DNA of 64,000 nucleotides from Leptotrichia wadei (GTDB lineage Bacteria; Fusobacteriota; Fusobacteriia; Fusobacteriales; Leptotrichiaceae): NCBI RefSeq assembly GCF_007990545.2, contig NZ_AP019829.2, positions 2,170,001 to 2,234,000 of the forward strand, read 5' to 3'. Shown piece by piece: positions 49,722 to 58,624 of this stretch (position 1 is its first letter; each line of letters starts with the position of its first letter). The notes under the pieces were generated by a model. It saw only the letters and a program-made list of their open reading frames with translations, ran no database searches and was not told where the DNA came from. The position numbers and the translations under genes were made by a program.

Positions 49722-50524
49722 AAGGATCGGCTTTTCTAACTTTATCGCCATGAATTTGCTTTAATATCAAAAAGGCATTTTTAACATTTTCCGGAATATC
49801 AATGTGAGCTATATAGCCTGTTCCTCTAGGACCATATCCATTTTCATCATCTGTAAGCCTTGGAATTTCGCCCATTAGCAAAGTTATGTATCTGTCAATG
49901 TCCCACATTCCAAATATATCGTTTTCAAAGCATAGTTTTCCATCTTTAACACAGACTTTGGATGAATAGACCGCAAAATTAATAATTTTTATATTTTCTG
50001 AAAAGTATTTTTTTAAAATAGCTTCCATTCGCAGCTGCATTGTTGCATCTTGAGAAATTATTATGTTTTTAAAAGTTATATTTTCTTCTTTTAGTAACTT
50101 TAGTAAATTCGTAATGTTATTTCCACAGTTTGTGGAATAAATTTCAAGAAAATCAGGCTGTAAATTATACTTATACTTTAAATAATTTCTAAAAATTTCA
50201 GCTTCAGAAATTTCGGATAAAATGGAATTTTTATCAGAATCCGGATATAATTTATAAAACTGCTCTTCCAATGAGGCTGTTGTATGTCCTCTTCCTCCAA
50301 CAATAACATATTTTTTAGCAACATCATTTTTTCATAGCATTTGCCAAAACATCCCCACCAGCCAAAATAGAACCGCCAAAAAGCACCATCACATCCGCTT
50401 TTTCAACTCCATATTTTTTTATCAGTTCAAAAGCTGTTAATTCATCAATATCTCTCTTTCCACAAAAATTTCCTAATACATTGATACAATTTGCAATTTC
50501 ATATTTACTAATTTTCTTATCCAT
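49705..50524 (-). pseudogene. ydcF: YdcF/DUF218-family protein, frameshifted and 3'-fused
   Basis: The 5' part (50524-50324) ends ...VMVFGG-type segment VMVLFGGSILAGGD and ANAMKK-stop. Removing one A from the A6 run near 50330 lets it continue NDVAKKYVIVGGRGHTTASL into the frame at 50271, which carries the DUF218-type STNCGNNITNL and the residues around IIISQDATMQLRME. The last residues (ADPSFTST) are antisense to the sfsA fragment, so the native C-terminus was lost at the junction. DUF218 proteins bind AdoMet or act in envelope metabolism, but this one is doubtful as a functional gene. Confidence 0.72.
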
Positions 50525-50565
50525 TACAATTTTGCCCTTTCTTTTCTACTTTTAAACCAAATTAA

Positions 50566-51324
50566 TTAAACAATTATAAAATTATTTGGTAATTCTTCTT
50601 CGTTTACATTTTCAGAATTATTACATATTATTGCGTCAAAGTCGGACGTGTTGACAAATGTGTAAAAACCTCGTATTGACAATTTTGAGTCGTCTAGCAG
50701 CAAATATTTTTTTACAGCCAGCCCCATTGCTTTTTCCTTTATAAGCATTGTTTCCATCTCAGTTGTATAAACAACCTGTCTTTCAATATCCAGTCCTGCA
50801 CAGCCTAAAATCGCATAATCAAAATTGAAATTTGACAAATTATTTAAGGCAATTGAACCAACAGACATATCATACTCTTTTATATATTTCCCACCTATCA
50901 CAAACAATTCAGAATCGCTGTCATTAAAGGCTTTGACAACAAGCATACTGTTTGTTACGATTTTTACATTTTTTCCCTTCAAATATTTTACTATGGGAGC
51001 TACTGTAGTTCCGCCGTCAAGAAAAATACAGTCGCCATTTTTTATAAATGATGCCACTTTTTTGCACACTTCATCTTTTTTTTCATAATTTTCTGTGCGA
51101 TCCTTCATATCCTTTTCATCCTGATTGGACATAACCGTTTTTTGATTTATGCTTTTTGCACCGCCATGGACTCTAATAATTTTTCCCTGTTTTTCCAGAA
51201 ATTCTGTATCCCTACGAATAGTAGTTTCCGTAACATTCAAAATCTGAGCCAGCTCTTTTGTATTTGCAATACCCTTTTCATTTACCATTTGTACAATTTT
51301 TTCAAATCTTTCGCTTGCAAGCAT
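50566..51324 (-). CDS. DeoR-family transcriptional regulator
   Basis: 252 residues. The N-terminal winged helix-turn-helix (ERFEKIVQMV, then LAQILNVTETTIRRDTEFLE at about 22-41) is the DeoR type. The C-terminal sugar-phosphate sensor has FLDGGTTVAP near residue 98 and a later ILGCAGLD. It probably represses the adjoining deoxyribose genes and is released by a phosphorylated sugar. It is transcribed in the same direction as deoC and the transaldolase remnant upstream, and ydcF follows. The local target is inferred from position. Confidence 0.85.
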   Translation of the reverse strand: MLASERFEKIVQMVNEKGIANTKELAQILNVTETTIRRDTEFLEKQGKIIRVHGGAKSINQKTVMSNQDEKDMKDRTENYEKKDEVCKKVASFIKNGDCIFLDGGTTVAPIVKYLKGKNVKIVTNSMLVVKAFNDSDSELFVIGGKYIKEYDMSVGSIALNNLSNFNFDYAILGCAGLDIERQVVYTTEMETMLIKEKAMGLAVKKYLLLDDSKLSIRGFYTFVNTSDFDAIICNNSENVNEEELPNNFIIV

Positions 51325-51471
51325 TTAATTTTTCACACTCCTAATTTTTCTTTTTTGTATTTAATTTTATGAAAATTAATGTTTAAATTATATTTTCTAT
51401 CTTATTTTTTTAATATAACATAATTTTTTTCAAAAATCAAACAAAAAATTAAATAAAAGGATATTTTTTTA

Positions 51472-51852
51472 TTACGCATAATTACCAGTATCCAATGGCA
51501 TTTCTTTCTTTTCAAATAATATTTTAGTTTTTATTTTTTCTCTTTTAAACATTTCTGAAATTTCTTTTACTGTATCAACTCCTTTTATATTTTCAATAAC
51601 TGGAGAAATATAATCTGCTCCTGCTCGTGCTGCAAGTAATGCCTGTGCTGAATAAGAGATTGATGTTATATTTACTTTTATTCCTTCTCCCGAGAGAACT
51701 TTACACGCCTTTAAGCCTTGAAGAGACATTGGTATTTCAACTATTTTGTCTAAATTAATGTTTGCTAGTTTTCGTCCCTTTTTTACCATTTTTTTCCAAT
51801 CATCATTAGTTTTTATATTTTTCCCGATTAATTGATTTATAAAGATTTTCAT
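51472..51852 (-). pseudogene. truncated transaldolase/fructose-6-phosphate aldolase-like remnant
   Basis: About 126 residues from ATG 51852, after GGAGG. The middle matches the TalB/FSA barrel: EIPMSLQGLKACKVLSGEGI, then VNITSISYSAQALLAARAGA and DYISPVIENIKGVDT. The first 30 residues of the usual barrel, including the TTNPS loop, are missing, and so is the C-terminal third. The catalytic lysine of the family (VKIPM) is Glu here (VEIPM). The product should not be an active aldolase. It is close to deoC and probably derives from a sugar-phosphate operon in decay. A non-catalytic role cannot be excluded. Confidence 0.7.
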
Positions 51853-51909
51853 AATTTTATCCTCCATTTTTATATTTGTATTTATATATTTGTTTTTTAT
51901 CAAATAATA

Positions 51910-52668
51910 TTAATATTCGCCTGTACTATTATCATTTTCAACGTTCAAATTCAAAACAACTGGAACAGATTTATAACCAATCCCCATTCTATCTATTCCC
52001 ATATCTATCAGTTCAAGGAAATGCTCTCTTGTCCGTATTGCTCCACTTCCCTTTACTTTACATTTATTTCCAACTTCTTCTTGCATTATTTTTATAACTT
52101 TAGGAATCGCCCCTTTATTTTCGTGTCCAGTCAAAAAACCTGTACTCGTCTTTACAAAATCGGCTCCCGCTTCAATACAGCATTTGCAAGTTTTTCTAAT
52201 TTGCTCCTCATTCAAGGCATCCGTTTCAAAAATAATTTTTATTTCCTTTCCAAACTTGTGTGCCACTTTAACACACGCTTTTATATCTTTCGTAACTTCC
52301 TCATATTTTCCACTTCTTATCAGCCCAAAATTTGCAACTATGTCGATTTCCTTAACCGTATCATATTTCGCAACTGCTTCAATTTGCTTAACTCGTGATT
52401 CAGTAGAACTTGTTCCAAATGGAAAATCCGTTACAGGACACAGCATTGTGTCGCTTCCTTTTACATATGGCTCGCATAATTCAATATACGCTGGATTAAT
52501 GCAAATCGTAGCACACCCCAATTTCACCCCGTCTTTTATCAATTTAACAATTTCTTTTTCTGTAAATTCAGGCTTTAAAACTGAATAATCAATATACTCC
52601 GCCAATTCCTTTAAATTCATTTCATTTGCTTTTTTAGTCAATTTTTTCATAATATTTTCCGATAACAC
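51910..52668 (-). CDS. deoC: deoxyribose-phosphate aldolase
   Basis: 252-residue class I aldolase that splits deoxyribose-5-phosphate into acetaldehyde and glyceraldehyde-3-phosphate in nucleoside catabolism. The Schiff-base lysine is in FVKTSTGF near residue 176, and the second active-site lysine in KGSGAIRT near 208. Also seen are DYSVLKPE near the start and DFPFGTSS. The start is GTG 52668 or ATG 52650. A nine-codon leader with the only strong Shine-Dalgarno sequence ends 4 nt before the GTG, suggesting coupled translation. It heads the run deoC, transaldolase remnant, deoR-type, ydcF. Confidence 0.93.
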   Translation of the reverse strand: MLSENIMKKLTKKANEMNLKELAEYIDYSVLKPEFTEKEIVKLIKDGVKLGCATICINPAYIELCEPYVKGSDTMLCPVTDFPFGTSSTESRVKQIEAVAKYDTVKEIDIVANFGLIRSGKYEEVTKDIKACVKVAHKFGKEIKIIFETDALNEEQIRKTCKCCIEAGADFVKTSTGFLTGHENKGAIPKVIKIMQEEVGNKCKVKGSGAIRTREHFLELIDMGIDRMGIGYKSVPVVLNLNVENDNSTGEY

Positions 52669-52671
52669 TTT

Positions 52672-52698
52672 TCAATTTTGTTTTATTATGTGCATCAT
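52672..52698 (-). CDS. 8-residue leader peptide before deoC
   Basis: AGGAGG with excellent spacing serves ATG 52698, which opens MMHIIKQN and a TGA at 52672-52674. deoC GTG lies 3 nt further. The layout fits a translational leader; it may also be chance initiation upstream of the true start. Confidence 0.4.
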   Translation of the reverse strand: MMHIIKQN

Positions 52699-52878
52699 CT
52701 TTCCTCCTGAAAACATAATAACACATAAACACACATTTGTCAACAAATTTTTTTCATTTTTGTTTGAATTTTTATGAAAATAGCAAAAATTAACAATAAA
52801 ACGAATAAAAAACATAAATTTTAGTACATTTTAAAAAAAATCAGAACAATCTTTAAAGATTCATCACGACTTATTAAT

Positions 52879-53255
52879 TTAATTTTCGTTATTTACTAAT
52901 TTTTTTAACTTTTCTTTTGCCTCCTCCACAACATGTAATTTACTCCCATTTTCAACAACCTCTTCATATAATTTTCTTGCTTCTTCCCTTCTTCCAATTT
53001 TATTTAACAAAGTAGTTTTTCTAATATTAATTGATAATTTGGAATTTTCATCTAACACTGATTTTTTGATAAATCAATATTTTCTAAAAATTTATATGAT
53101 TGTTCTATATCCCCCTTAAAATAATATCCAAGACTAAGATTAATATTTAAAAGTATCTTATATTTTTTATATTCATGTTTTATACATTCTATAAATTTAT
53201 CTGGATTCAATTTCTCATATAAAAAATTCATATTATGTTCATATTTTTCATTCAA
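52879..53255 (-). pseudogene. broken TPR-like gene
   Basis: A frame from 53255 (NEKYEHNMNFLYEKLNPDKF...SYKFLENIDLSK) stops at 53052. Adding one A to the A6 run just before that stop lets it continue SVLDENSKLSINIRKTTLLN and EEARKLYEEVVENGSKLHVV to 52879, with helical TPR-like repeats. The upstream side is cut by an IS630 fragment, so the N-terminus is missing or altered. No specific function is recognisable. Confidence 0.55.
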
Positions 53256-53565
53256 TGGAAAGTGAATTTTTTGAAGAATGGTTCAGAAAGATATTTTTAA
53301 GAGATATTGAAAAATTAAAGGAAAATGCGGTAATAGTGATGGATAATGCTAGATTTCATAGAAAAAAGGCATTAGAAAAGATAATAAAGGAAACAAGGCA
53401 TCATCTATTATTTCTTCCGCCATATACTTAAATCCAATAGAAAAAGTATGGGCTAATATCAAGAAGAAATTAAAAGAGATAGCCCGTAACTTCAATACAC
53501 TTGAAGAAGCAGTTACCTCTATTTTATTTGATAAATCAATTCAATTTTAAACAAGTTTTACTATA
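53256..53565 (+). mobile_element. IS630-family remnant, copy 2
   Basis: The C-terminal third of the same transposase as copy 1 (ESEFFEEWFRKIFLRDIEKL, VIVMDNARFHRKKALEK), with a frameshift near 53425 and no 5' part. It ends with the right inverted end, which reversed reads TATAGTAAAACTTGT. It adjoins the truncated TPR-like gene. Nucleotide similarity to copy 1 is high. Confidence 0.8.
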
Positions 53566-53687
53566 AAATATTACATTTTTTCAATTTTAATGATATGACT
53601 GTTTTGTAAAAATAAACCATAATACTAAATAAAACTAACTAACCAAGTAAGTTCTCTTTTTTTACCGTATCAAACAAAGCTATAGTT

Positions 53688-54656
53688 TTACCCTACTACT
53701 CTCAAAACTCTACAATTTCTCACAAATAAAAACGAAATATCTTCAATCAATATTTCTGATTTAGAAACAAAAATTCCACTTCCCTTATCTATTTCCCGCA
53801 AAATCAATCTATCATTCTCAAATTTTTCAATTATCCCAAATTTCTCAAAATATGATTTTTCATACTCAAAATGTACTAATATTTTATTTTCAAAACATTT
53901 TTTCAAGATTTCCTTTATTTCCATATTTGAAATATCAGGCAAAATTTCTTCTAAAGATACATTCTCTGTTTCTATACGATAAACTTTTTCTGTAATTTCC
54001 CAAATGTCTGATGTTTTTATTATTATAAACTTGCAATCTGCCCAGAACAAATCATTTTCATAAATTAACGTGTAATTTTCATCTTGAAAAATAACACTTC
54101 CTTGAATATCATTTCTCGCTATTACAATTTTATTTTTCTGAATTTTATCATCTTTAACGATAATATCTTTAACAACATTTTTCCCTATCTCTATACTTTT
54201 CATTTCACTTTTTCTTATAAATTCTTCTGATTCCCTATCACCTTCATCACACCATTGAAAGTGTAAAATTTCTTTTGATTCTTTTACTAAATATCCTTCT
54301 CTCTGATAGTCATCTTCATAAAATAATCTTAATTTAATTTTATTCTTTTTGAAATATTTAAACAATTCCTTAAAAAATTTATTTTTTTCAAGTTCAATAA
54401 TTTTTCTGTCACTAGATTTTCTTTCTTCTATTTTTTCCTTCATTAATTCCAAATATTCTGTATTTTTCCCAAATTTTTTCAAATCATCTATCTTTATAAA
54501 TCTAAATCCACCATTTTTCCCATACAGACTGATTGATGTAAAAATAGCAAATTCACCATTAATTCCTACAAAATTCCCAGCATCAAATCTCCCTTTAGAC
54601 AAACGCCAATATTCCAACAACTCATCTTTCCCTATTTTTTCTAAAATTTTTTTCAT
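53688..54656 (-). CDS. protein of unknown function with internal duplication
   Basis: 322 residues, no signal peptide or membrane segment. The architecture appears duplicated. A segment FFKELFKYFKKNKIKLRLFY...EGYLVKESKEILHFQ near residues 93-135 recurs as IKEILKKCFENKILVHFEYE...GIIEKFENDRLILRE near 248-290, each followed by a short beta-rich stretch and a conserved Ser-Glu (RKSEM, SKSEI). The beta pattern suggests small barrels of an SH3 or Sm-like kind, but I recognise no family. ATG follows AAGGAGG. It lies 20 nt after the DUF2207-like membrane gene and is probably co-transcribed. Confidence 0.65.
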   Translation of the reverse strand: MKKILEKIGKDELLEYWRLSKGRFDAGNFVGINGEFAIFTSISLYGKNGGFRFIKIDDLKKFGKNTEYLELMKEKIEERKSSDRKIIELEKNKFFKELFKYFKKNKIKLRLFYEDDYQREGYLVKESKEILHFQWCDEGDRESEEFIRKSEMKSIEIGKNVVKDIIVKDDKIQKNKIVIARNDIQGSVIFQDENYTLIYENDLFWADCKFIIIKTSDIWEITEKVYRIETENVSLEEILPDISNMEIKEILKKCFENKILVHFEYEKSYFEKFGIIEKFENDRLILREIDKGSGIFVSKSEILIEDISFLFVRNCRVLRVVG

Positions 54657-54676
54657 AAAATTTCCTCCTTAAAAAA

Positions 54677-56044
54677 TCATCTTCCCATAACATTAAGTTT
54701 CAATTCCCCCAACAATTTTTTATCACAAAAAACAGTCGAAATCAAAAGTTTTTCATAAATAAATTCTTTTTTCTCAGCAAAATTATTTTTCTCCAAAGTA
54801 ACATCCAAAAATTTCAAAAATCTTTTTTCAATTCCCAAAGCAAAAGCATAAATATACATTTGCTGAAAATTTTCGATTAATTCATTTTCACTTGAAAAAG
54901 TGGGAACTTCTAATTTTTCAAAATTTAAAATGTATTTTCTGAATGATTCAATTTCATTCATAGCCAAAAGTCCATTTTCAGTATATCGCGCGATTAACTT
55001 TTTGTAAATAAAAAATAAAATTATAAATGTCAGTGGAATTAAAATATAAAATCTTAGTCCAAATATGAACGCAATATTTGGCAACATAAAACTATACAAC
55101 GAAAATAAAAATACCAATGCAATAAAAATTTTTAGTATTTTTGGGATATACTTAGAAAATATCGGTAAAAATAATATTCTTAGCCAAAGACTTTCCAAGA
55201 AAAAAACGATTATTGCAGCTAAAACTATAAGTCCAAAATTTCCTTCTGTACTTCCAAATTTTACATCTTTACTTGTCATTATAATTGAAGCTAAAATAAC
55301 TCCAAAATAAAAAATATAAAACCCTGAATTTTTCTTGTAAATTATAAATTCTTCCAATTTTTCAGGCGACCAAAATGAACCTAAAAACTTTTTCTTCGTC
55401 CTTTTATAAATTTCAAACATTTTTTCAAAAAAAGGATCTAAAGATTTTTGATTATATGAACTCCTTGAAGAACCGTTACTCGAATTATACGACGAAGAAT
55501 CCGAAGAACCCTTTAAAATTACATTTATCAAAAAAGCTACTAAAAAAGTTATTAACACTTGCAAGACTTCTCTAAAAATCTCTTTTCTTTTATCAATATT
55601 TTTTTCATCCATTTTTGGCAATTTCTCTCTATTCCCAAAACTTTGATAATCACTTAAAATCCCATTTTCAGAATCCGACAAACTATCTAAAACCCATCGC
55701 TCTTCCGCAAAAAGCTCATCTTGTCTGTAGTAATTACTTTTAGATTTTTCCAAATTTTTCTTATACAAAATATCCGATTGAAAATCCATATTTTCAAAAA
55801 GTTTTTCTCTTTTCGCAGTTATAAAATTTTTCTCAACCAAAGAAAATATCCCAATATGAAAATTTTTCTCCGTCCTCGAATTATTCAAAATTCCAACTCC
55901 CATTGCAGAAATACTTTTCGGAACTTTCAATTTTGGTAGTACATCTTTTTTGAAAAAGTTTTTACCCCAAAATTTTACTGTCAAAAAGCAGTAAATCAAT
56001 AAAATTGTAATCGCAATTATATAAATAATTGTTATTTCTCTCAT
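54677..56044 (-). CDS. membrane protein resembling the C-terminal half of DUF2207
   Basis: 455 residues from ATG 56044 after TTGGAGG; the TTG at 56056 overlaps that site. One membrane helix near residues 2-20, a soluble region, a helix near 160, a Ser/Asn-rich linker (SSDSSSYNSSNGSSRSSYNQ) and then four to five helices between about 230 and 350. A helical cytosolic tail resembling the DUF2207 C-terminus follows (EIESFRKYIL...FQQMYIYAFALGIEKRF). The large N-terminal domain of typical DUF2207 proteins is absent. Role unknown. Confidence 0.6.
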   Translation of the reverse strand: MREITIIYIIAITILLIYCFLTVKFWGKNFFKKDVLPKLKVPKSISAMGVGILNNSRTEKNFHIGIFSLVEKNFITAKREKLFENMDFQSDILYKKNLEKSKSNYYRQDELFAEERWVLDSLSDSENGILSDYQSFGNREKLPKMDEKNIDKRKEIFREVLQVLITFLVAFLINVILKGSSDSSSYNSSNGSSRSSYNQKSLDPFFEKMFEIYKRTKKKFLGSFWSPEKLEEFIIYKKNSGFYIFYFGVILASIIMTSKDVKFGSTEGNFGLIVLAAIIVFFLESLWLRILFLPIFSKYIPKILKIFIALVFLFSLYSFMLPNIAFIFGLRFYILIPLTFIILFFIYKKLIARYTENGLLAMNEIESFRKYILNFEKLEVPTFSSENELIENFQQMYIYAFALGIEKRFLKFLDVTLEKNNFAEKKEFIYEKLLISTVFCDKKLLGELKLNVMGR

Positions 56045-56090
56045 AAAATCCTCCAATAATAATTAAAAAATTTCAAATGAAATTTCTTCA

Positions 56091-56636
56091 TTATTCCTTA
56101 TCATTCTCAACTTCTTTCTCATCATTCCACTCGTCTCTAGATTTGCTAGAATTAAGAACATATCTCGATCCTGAAAACATTATTTTTGAGAACATACTTT
56201 TCATACTTCCACTTCCTCCAGCATACACAAATGTTTTTTCAAATGAATAAACCCTTGTCAATTCCAATAATGAAAATAATCTTAAAATAAATCCTATAAC
56301 AAAAGCAAATCTTATAGTGTAAAATTGTTCTCCAAAAATATAAATTACACCATTATTAATAAATTTTCCTAAAATTCCACCAAATATTCCTGCTACTATT
56401 GCCATTGTCTTTTTTCTACTTCCAAGAATATTATTTACCTTACTTGTAAATATTTGCAATAGATATCCAGCCGTCGGTAAAGACGACACAATCGAGATAA
56501 AAAAAGAACTCATATTAAAATAAATCGCCAGACTTAACAGTACAAAGCTCTGCATTCCTACCGAATACCCATTAAAGAACATAACTTCTAATATTGTATA
56601 TTTTTTTGTATTTTCTATCGAACGTTCTCTATTCAT
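56091..56636 (-). CDS. short MFS-like membrane protein, possibly internally deleted
   Basis: 181 residues from ATG 56636, after TTGGAGG. The first 90 residues look like the start of a major-facilitator transporter (MFFNGYSVGMQSFVLLSLAI, FFISIVSSLPTAGYLLQIF, then the basic loop GSRKKT). The rest has only one or two further helices and an acidic tail (EWNDEKEVENDKE), far short of the usual 400 residues. It may be the two ends of a transporter joined by a large deletion. It is open throughout, so it could still be expressed. Confidence 0.5.
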   Translation of the reverse strand: MNRERSIENTKKYTILEVMFFNGYSVGMQSFVLLSLAIYFNMSSFFISIVSSLPTAGYLLQIFTSKVNNILGSRKKTMAIVAGIFGGILGKFINNGVIYIFGEQFYTIRFAFVIGFILRLFSLLELTRVYSFEKTFVYAGGSGSMKSMFSKIMFSGSRYVLNSSKSRDEWNDEKEVENDKE

Positions 56637-56676
56637 ATTTTCCTCCAATTTCTCCTGTCGCCACTAATCGACGATC

Positions 56677-56729
56677 TAAAAAAATAGGCAAAGAGAATTA
56701 AATTCAAAACTGAACAATCTCTTTGCCTA
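56677..56729 (-). terminator. intrinsic terminator of the DUF937 gene
   Basis: A perfect 12 bp stem, TAGGCAAAGAGA/TCTCTTTGCCTA, is followed by T8 on the minus strand. The loop contains TTCAAAACTGAAC read on the plus strand, a motif seen in two other places. Confidence 0.9.
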
Positions 56730-56755
56730 ACTACATATTTATTTTCTAATTTTAA

Positions 56756-57334
56756 TTATTTATTACCACCAAATAATTTACCAATCATTCCAGTCAAATC
56801 ATCCATTACATTTCCATCTTTATTCGCATCCAACAAATTTGTAATCATACTCATAATTCCACCTTCTCCAGCAAAATTCGCTGCAAGATTTGAAGTTAAA
56901 TTACTAATTCCTTGTGCGTCTAAATTATTTTCCTTTTTTTGCTGCCCCAATACTCCTAAAACTAGTGGTGCTAAAGTTTCTAGAATTTTTATACTGCCTT
57001 GTGCATCTAAACCGCTTGATTGGGAAACAGCATTTGCCACATCCTGTGTATTTCCACCAAATAAATGGTTCAAAATTCCTGCTCCATCTTTTAAATCAGG
57101 ATTTTGCAAATAGCCCCCAAGATTATTTAATACTGCTCCATCGTGCTGTTCCAACGCTTTATTCAATCCCTGTGCTTTTTCACTATTATTTGCATTTTTA
57201 TTAACTGCCGCCAATATTGCAGGTAGAGCTGCTGCTACTCCTTTTTTCACTTCTTTGCTGCTCCCACCAGCTTGCTGAGCTAATTTCTCTAAATCCTGTC
57301 CTTGTAAAAGTCCCAATAATGCTTCTAAATTCAT
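56756..57334 (-). CDS. DUF937/YidB-like protein
   Basis: 192 residues of the DUF937 family: alanine- and glycine-rich, helical, without membrane segments. Family signatures are LEKLAQQAGGSSKEVKKGVA near residue 15 and IVMSMITNLL-type glycine-rich C-terminal repeats ending DDLTGMIGKLFGGNK. Function in bacteria is unknown; some members are induced by stress. ATG follows a GGAGG. It follows the lipoprotein gene by 29 nt and ends in a strong terminator. Confidence 0.8.
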   Translation of the reverse strand: MNLEALLGLLQGQDLEKLAQQAGGSSKEVKKGVAAALPAILAAVNKNANNSEKAQGLNKALEQHDGAVLNNLGGYLQNPDLKDGAGILNHLFGGNTQDVANAVSQSSGLDAQGSIKILETLAPLVLGVLGQQKKENNLDAQGISNLTSNLAANFAGEGGIMSMITNLLDANKDGNVMDDLTGMIGKLFGGNK

Positions 57335-57363
57335 TTTTCCTCCATTTTTTATTCAATTTAAAG

Positions 57364-58029
57364 TTATTTATTTTCTCCTAATTTTGCCAATGTTTTTTCA
57401 TCTACTTTTTTCTTGTTAATAAAGTTCAATCTTTGAATACTTGTTACAGCTTTTTCATCTTCTGATTCTCTGGCAAAAAATATAAGCTCTCCTGTTACAG
57501 AATCTATTCTTATTCCATAAATTATACCATTTGTATAAGTTAGAAGGCTTGTTAATTCTTTTTCTCCTAAACTTGACAAAATTTTTGTATAAATTGCTCT
57601 CGCTTCTGAATCTTTAATATTTTCATCAGACACTTGTATTAAATTTACAACCATATTTTCAATAATTCCCAAATTAGCTCCATTTACATTATTAACTTTC
57701 AAAAATATGCTAGTTGCACTTATTCCACTATAATCAAGGGCATAAATAGCATCTCCTCTTGAATGTATTTTGGCATAATAATAATTTTTATTCTCATAGG
57801 TTAATTTTTCAAAATTTTCAATACTTATCTTATTTTCTTTAGATTTTTTTGAAAATGTTTCAATTATTTTTTCTATTGAATTGTTTGAAAAAATATTTTC
57901 CTTTGCAGTTTTGCTTTGTATATTTTCAAGGTTATTCTTTTTTTCTTTCTTTACACTTTCTTTTTTATCACAACCTATCAAAAAAATAAATAAAAAAAGT
58001 AAAATTATATTCATTTTTTTATTCAACAT
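57364..58029 (-). CDS. lipoprotein of unknown function
   Basis: 221 residues from ATG 58029, served by AGGTGG; the GTG at 58041 lies within that site. The N-terminus NKKMNIILLFLFIFLIGC is a lipoprotein signal with lipobox LIGC. A Lys-rich linker precedes a compact domain with repeated beta segments (YYYAKIHSRGDAIYALDYSG). Anchored in a membrane after processing. No family recognised. First gene of a likely two-gene transcript with the DUF937 gene. Confidence 0.7.
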   Translation of the reverse strand: MLNKKMNIILLFLFIFLIGCDKKESVKKEKKNNLENIQSKTAKENIFSNNSIEKIIETFSKKSKENKISIENFEKLTYENKNYYYAKIHSRGDAIYALDYSGISATSIFLKVNNVNGANLGIIENMVVNLIQVSDENIKDSEARAIYTKILSSLGEKELTSLLTYTNGIIYGIRIDSVTGELIFFARESEDEKAVTSIQRLNFINKKKVDEKTLAKLGENK

Positions 58030-58207
58030 TTTTATTACCACCTAATTCTTTTTATACAGTAAAACCACTTCAAAACCGAACTTAAATATTATATTTTATT
58101 TCACTATTTCTAAATTCAATTTTACTTAATTTTAGTTCGATATTAAATGGATTATGTATATTTGATACATTATACAATATTAATCTTAATTTTTCCACAT
58201 TTTTTCA

Positions 58208-58258
58208 TAAAAAAAGACTATTTATAAATAAGCTAATACTTATTCTTTAAATAGTCTT
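58208..58258 (-). terminator. intrinsic terminator of the rpsF-ssb-rpsR operon
   Basis: AAGACTATTTA pairs with TAAATAGTCTT, an 11 bp perfect stem, with T7 overlapping and following on the minus strand. It lies 68 nt after the rpsR stop. Confidence 0.88.
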
Positions 58259-58325
58259 GATTTTTCTAATTACAGCAAATTATAAATATACAACCATAAT
58301 TTTTTATAAAGACAAAAACTTATTA

Positions 58326-58565
58326 TTATTTTTCAATTCTTGTATAAGGCATTAAAGCTATTTGTCTAGCTCTTTTAATTGCTTTCGCAATTTTTCTTTG
58401 AACTTTAGCTTCTAATCCTGTTACTCTCGCAGGAGAAATTTTCCCCTTATCATTCATAAAGTTTTTCAACAATTCAACATTTTTATAGTTAATATCTTCT
58501 ACTTTAAATTTAACTTTTGGTCGTCTTTTTCTTCTTTTAAATTCCGTAACTGGTTTAGCTCTCAT
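58326..58565 (-). CDS. rpsR: 30S ribosomal protein S18
   Basis: 79 residues, basic, typical S18 with [13 protein letters not shown] at the start and [19 protein letters not shown] at the end. S18 pairs with S6 on the central domain of 16S rRNA. Last gene of rpsF-ssb-rpsR; AGGAGG precedes the ATG. A strong terminator follows. Confidence 0.97.
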   Translation of the reverse strand: MRAKPVTEFKRRKRRPKVKFKVEDINYKNVELLKNFMNDKGKISPARVTGLEAKVQRKIAKAIKRARQIALMPYTRIEK

Positions 58566-58624
58566 TAAATTTACACCTCCTAAAAACTTTTATAACAATT
58601 TTTATTATAAAACTTGCCTAGCTA

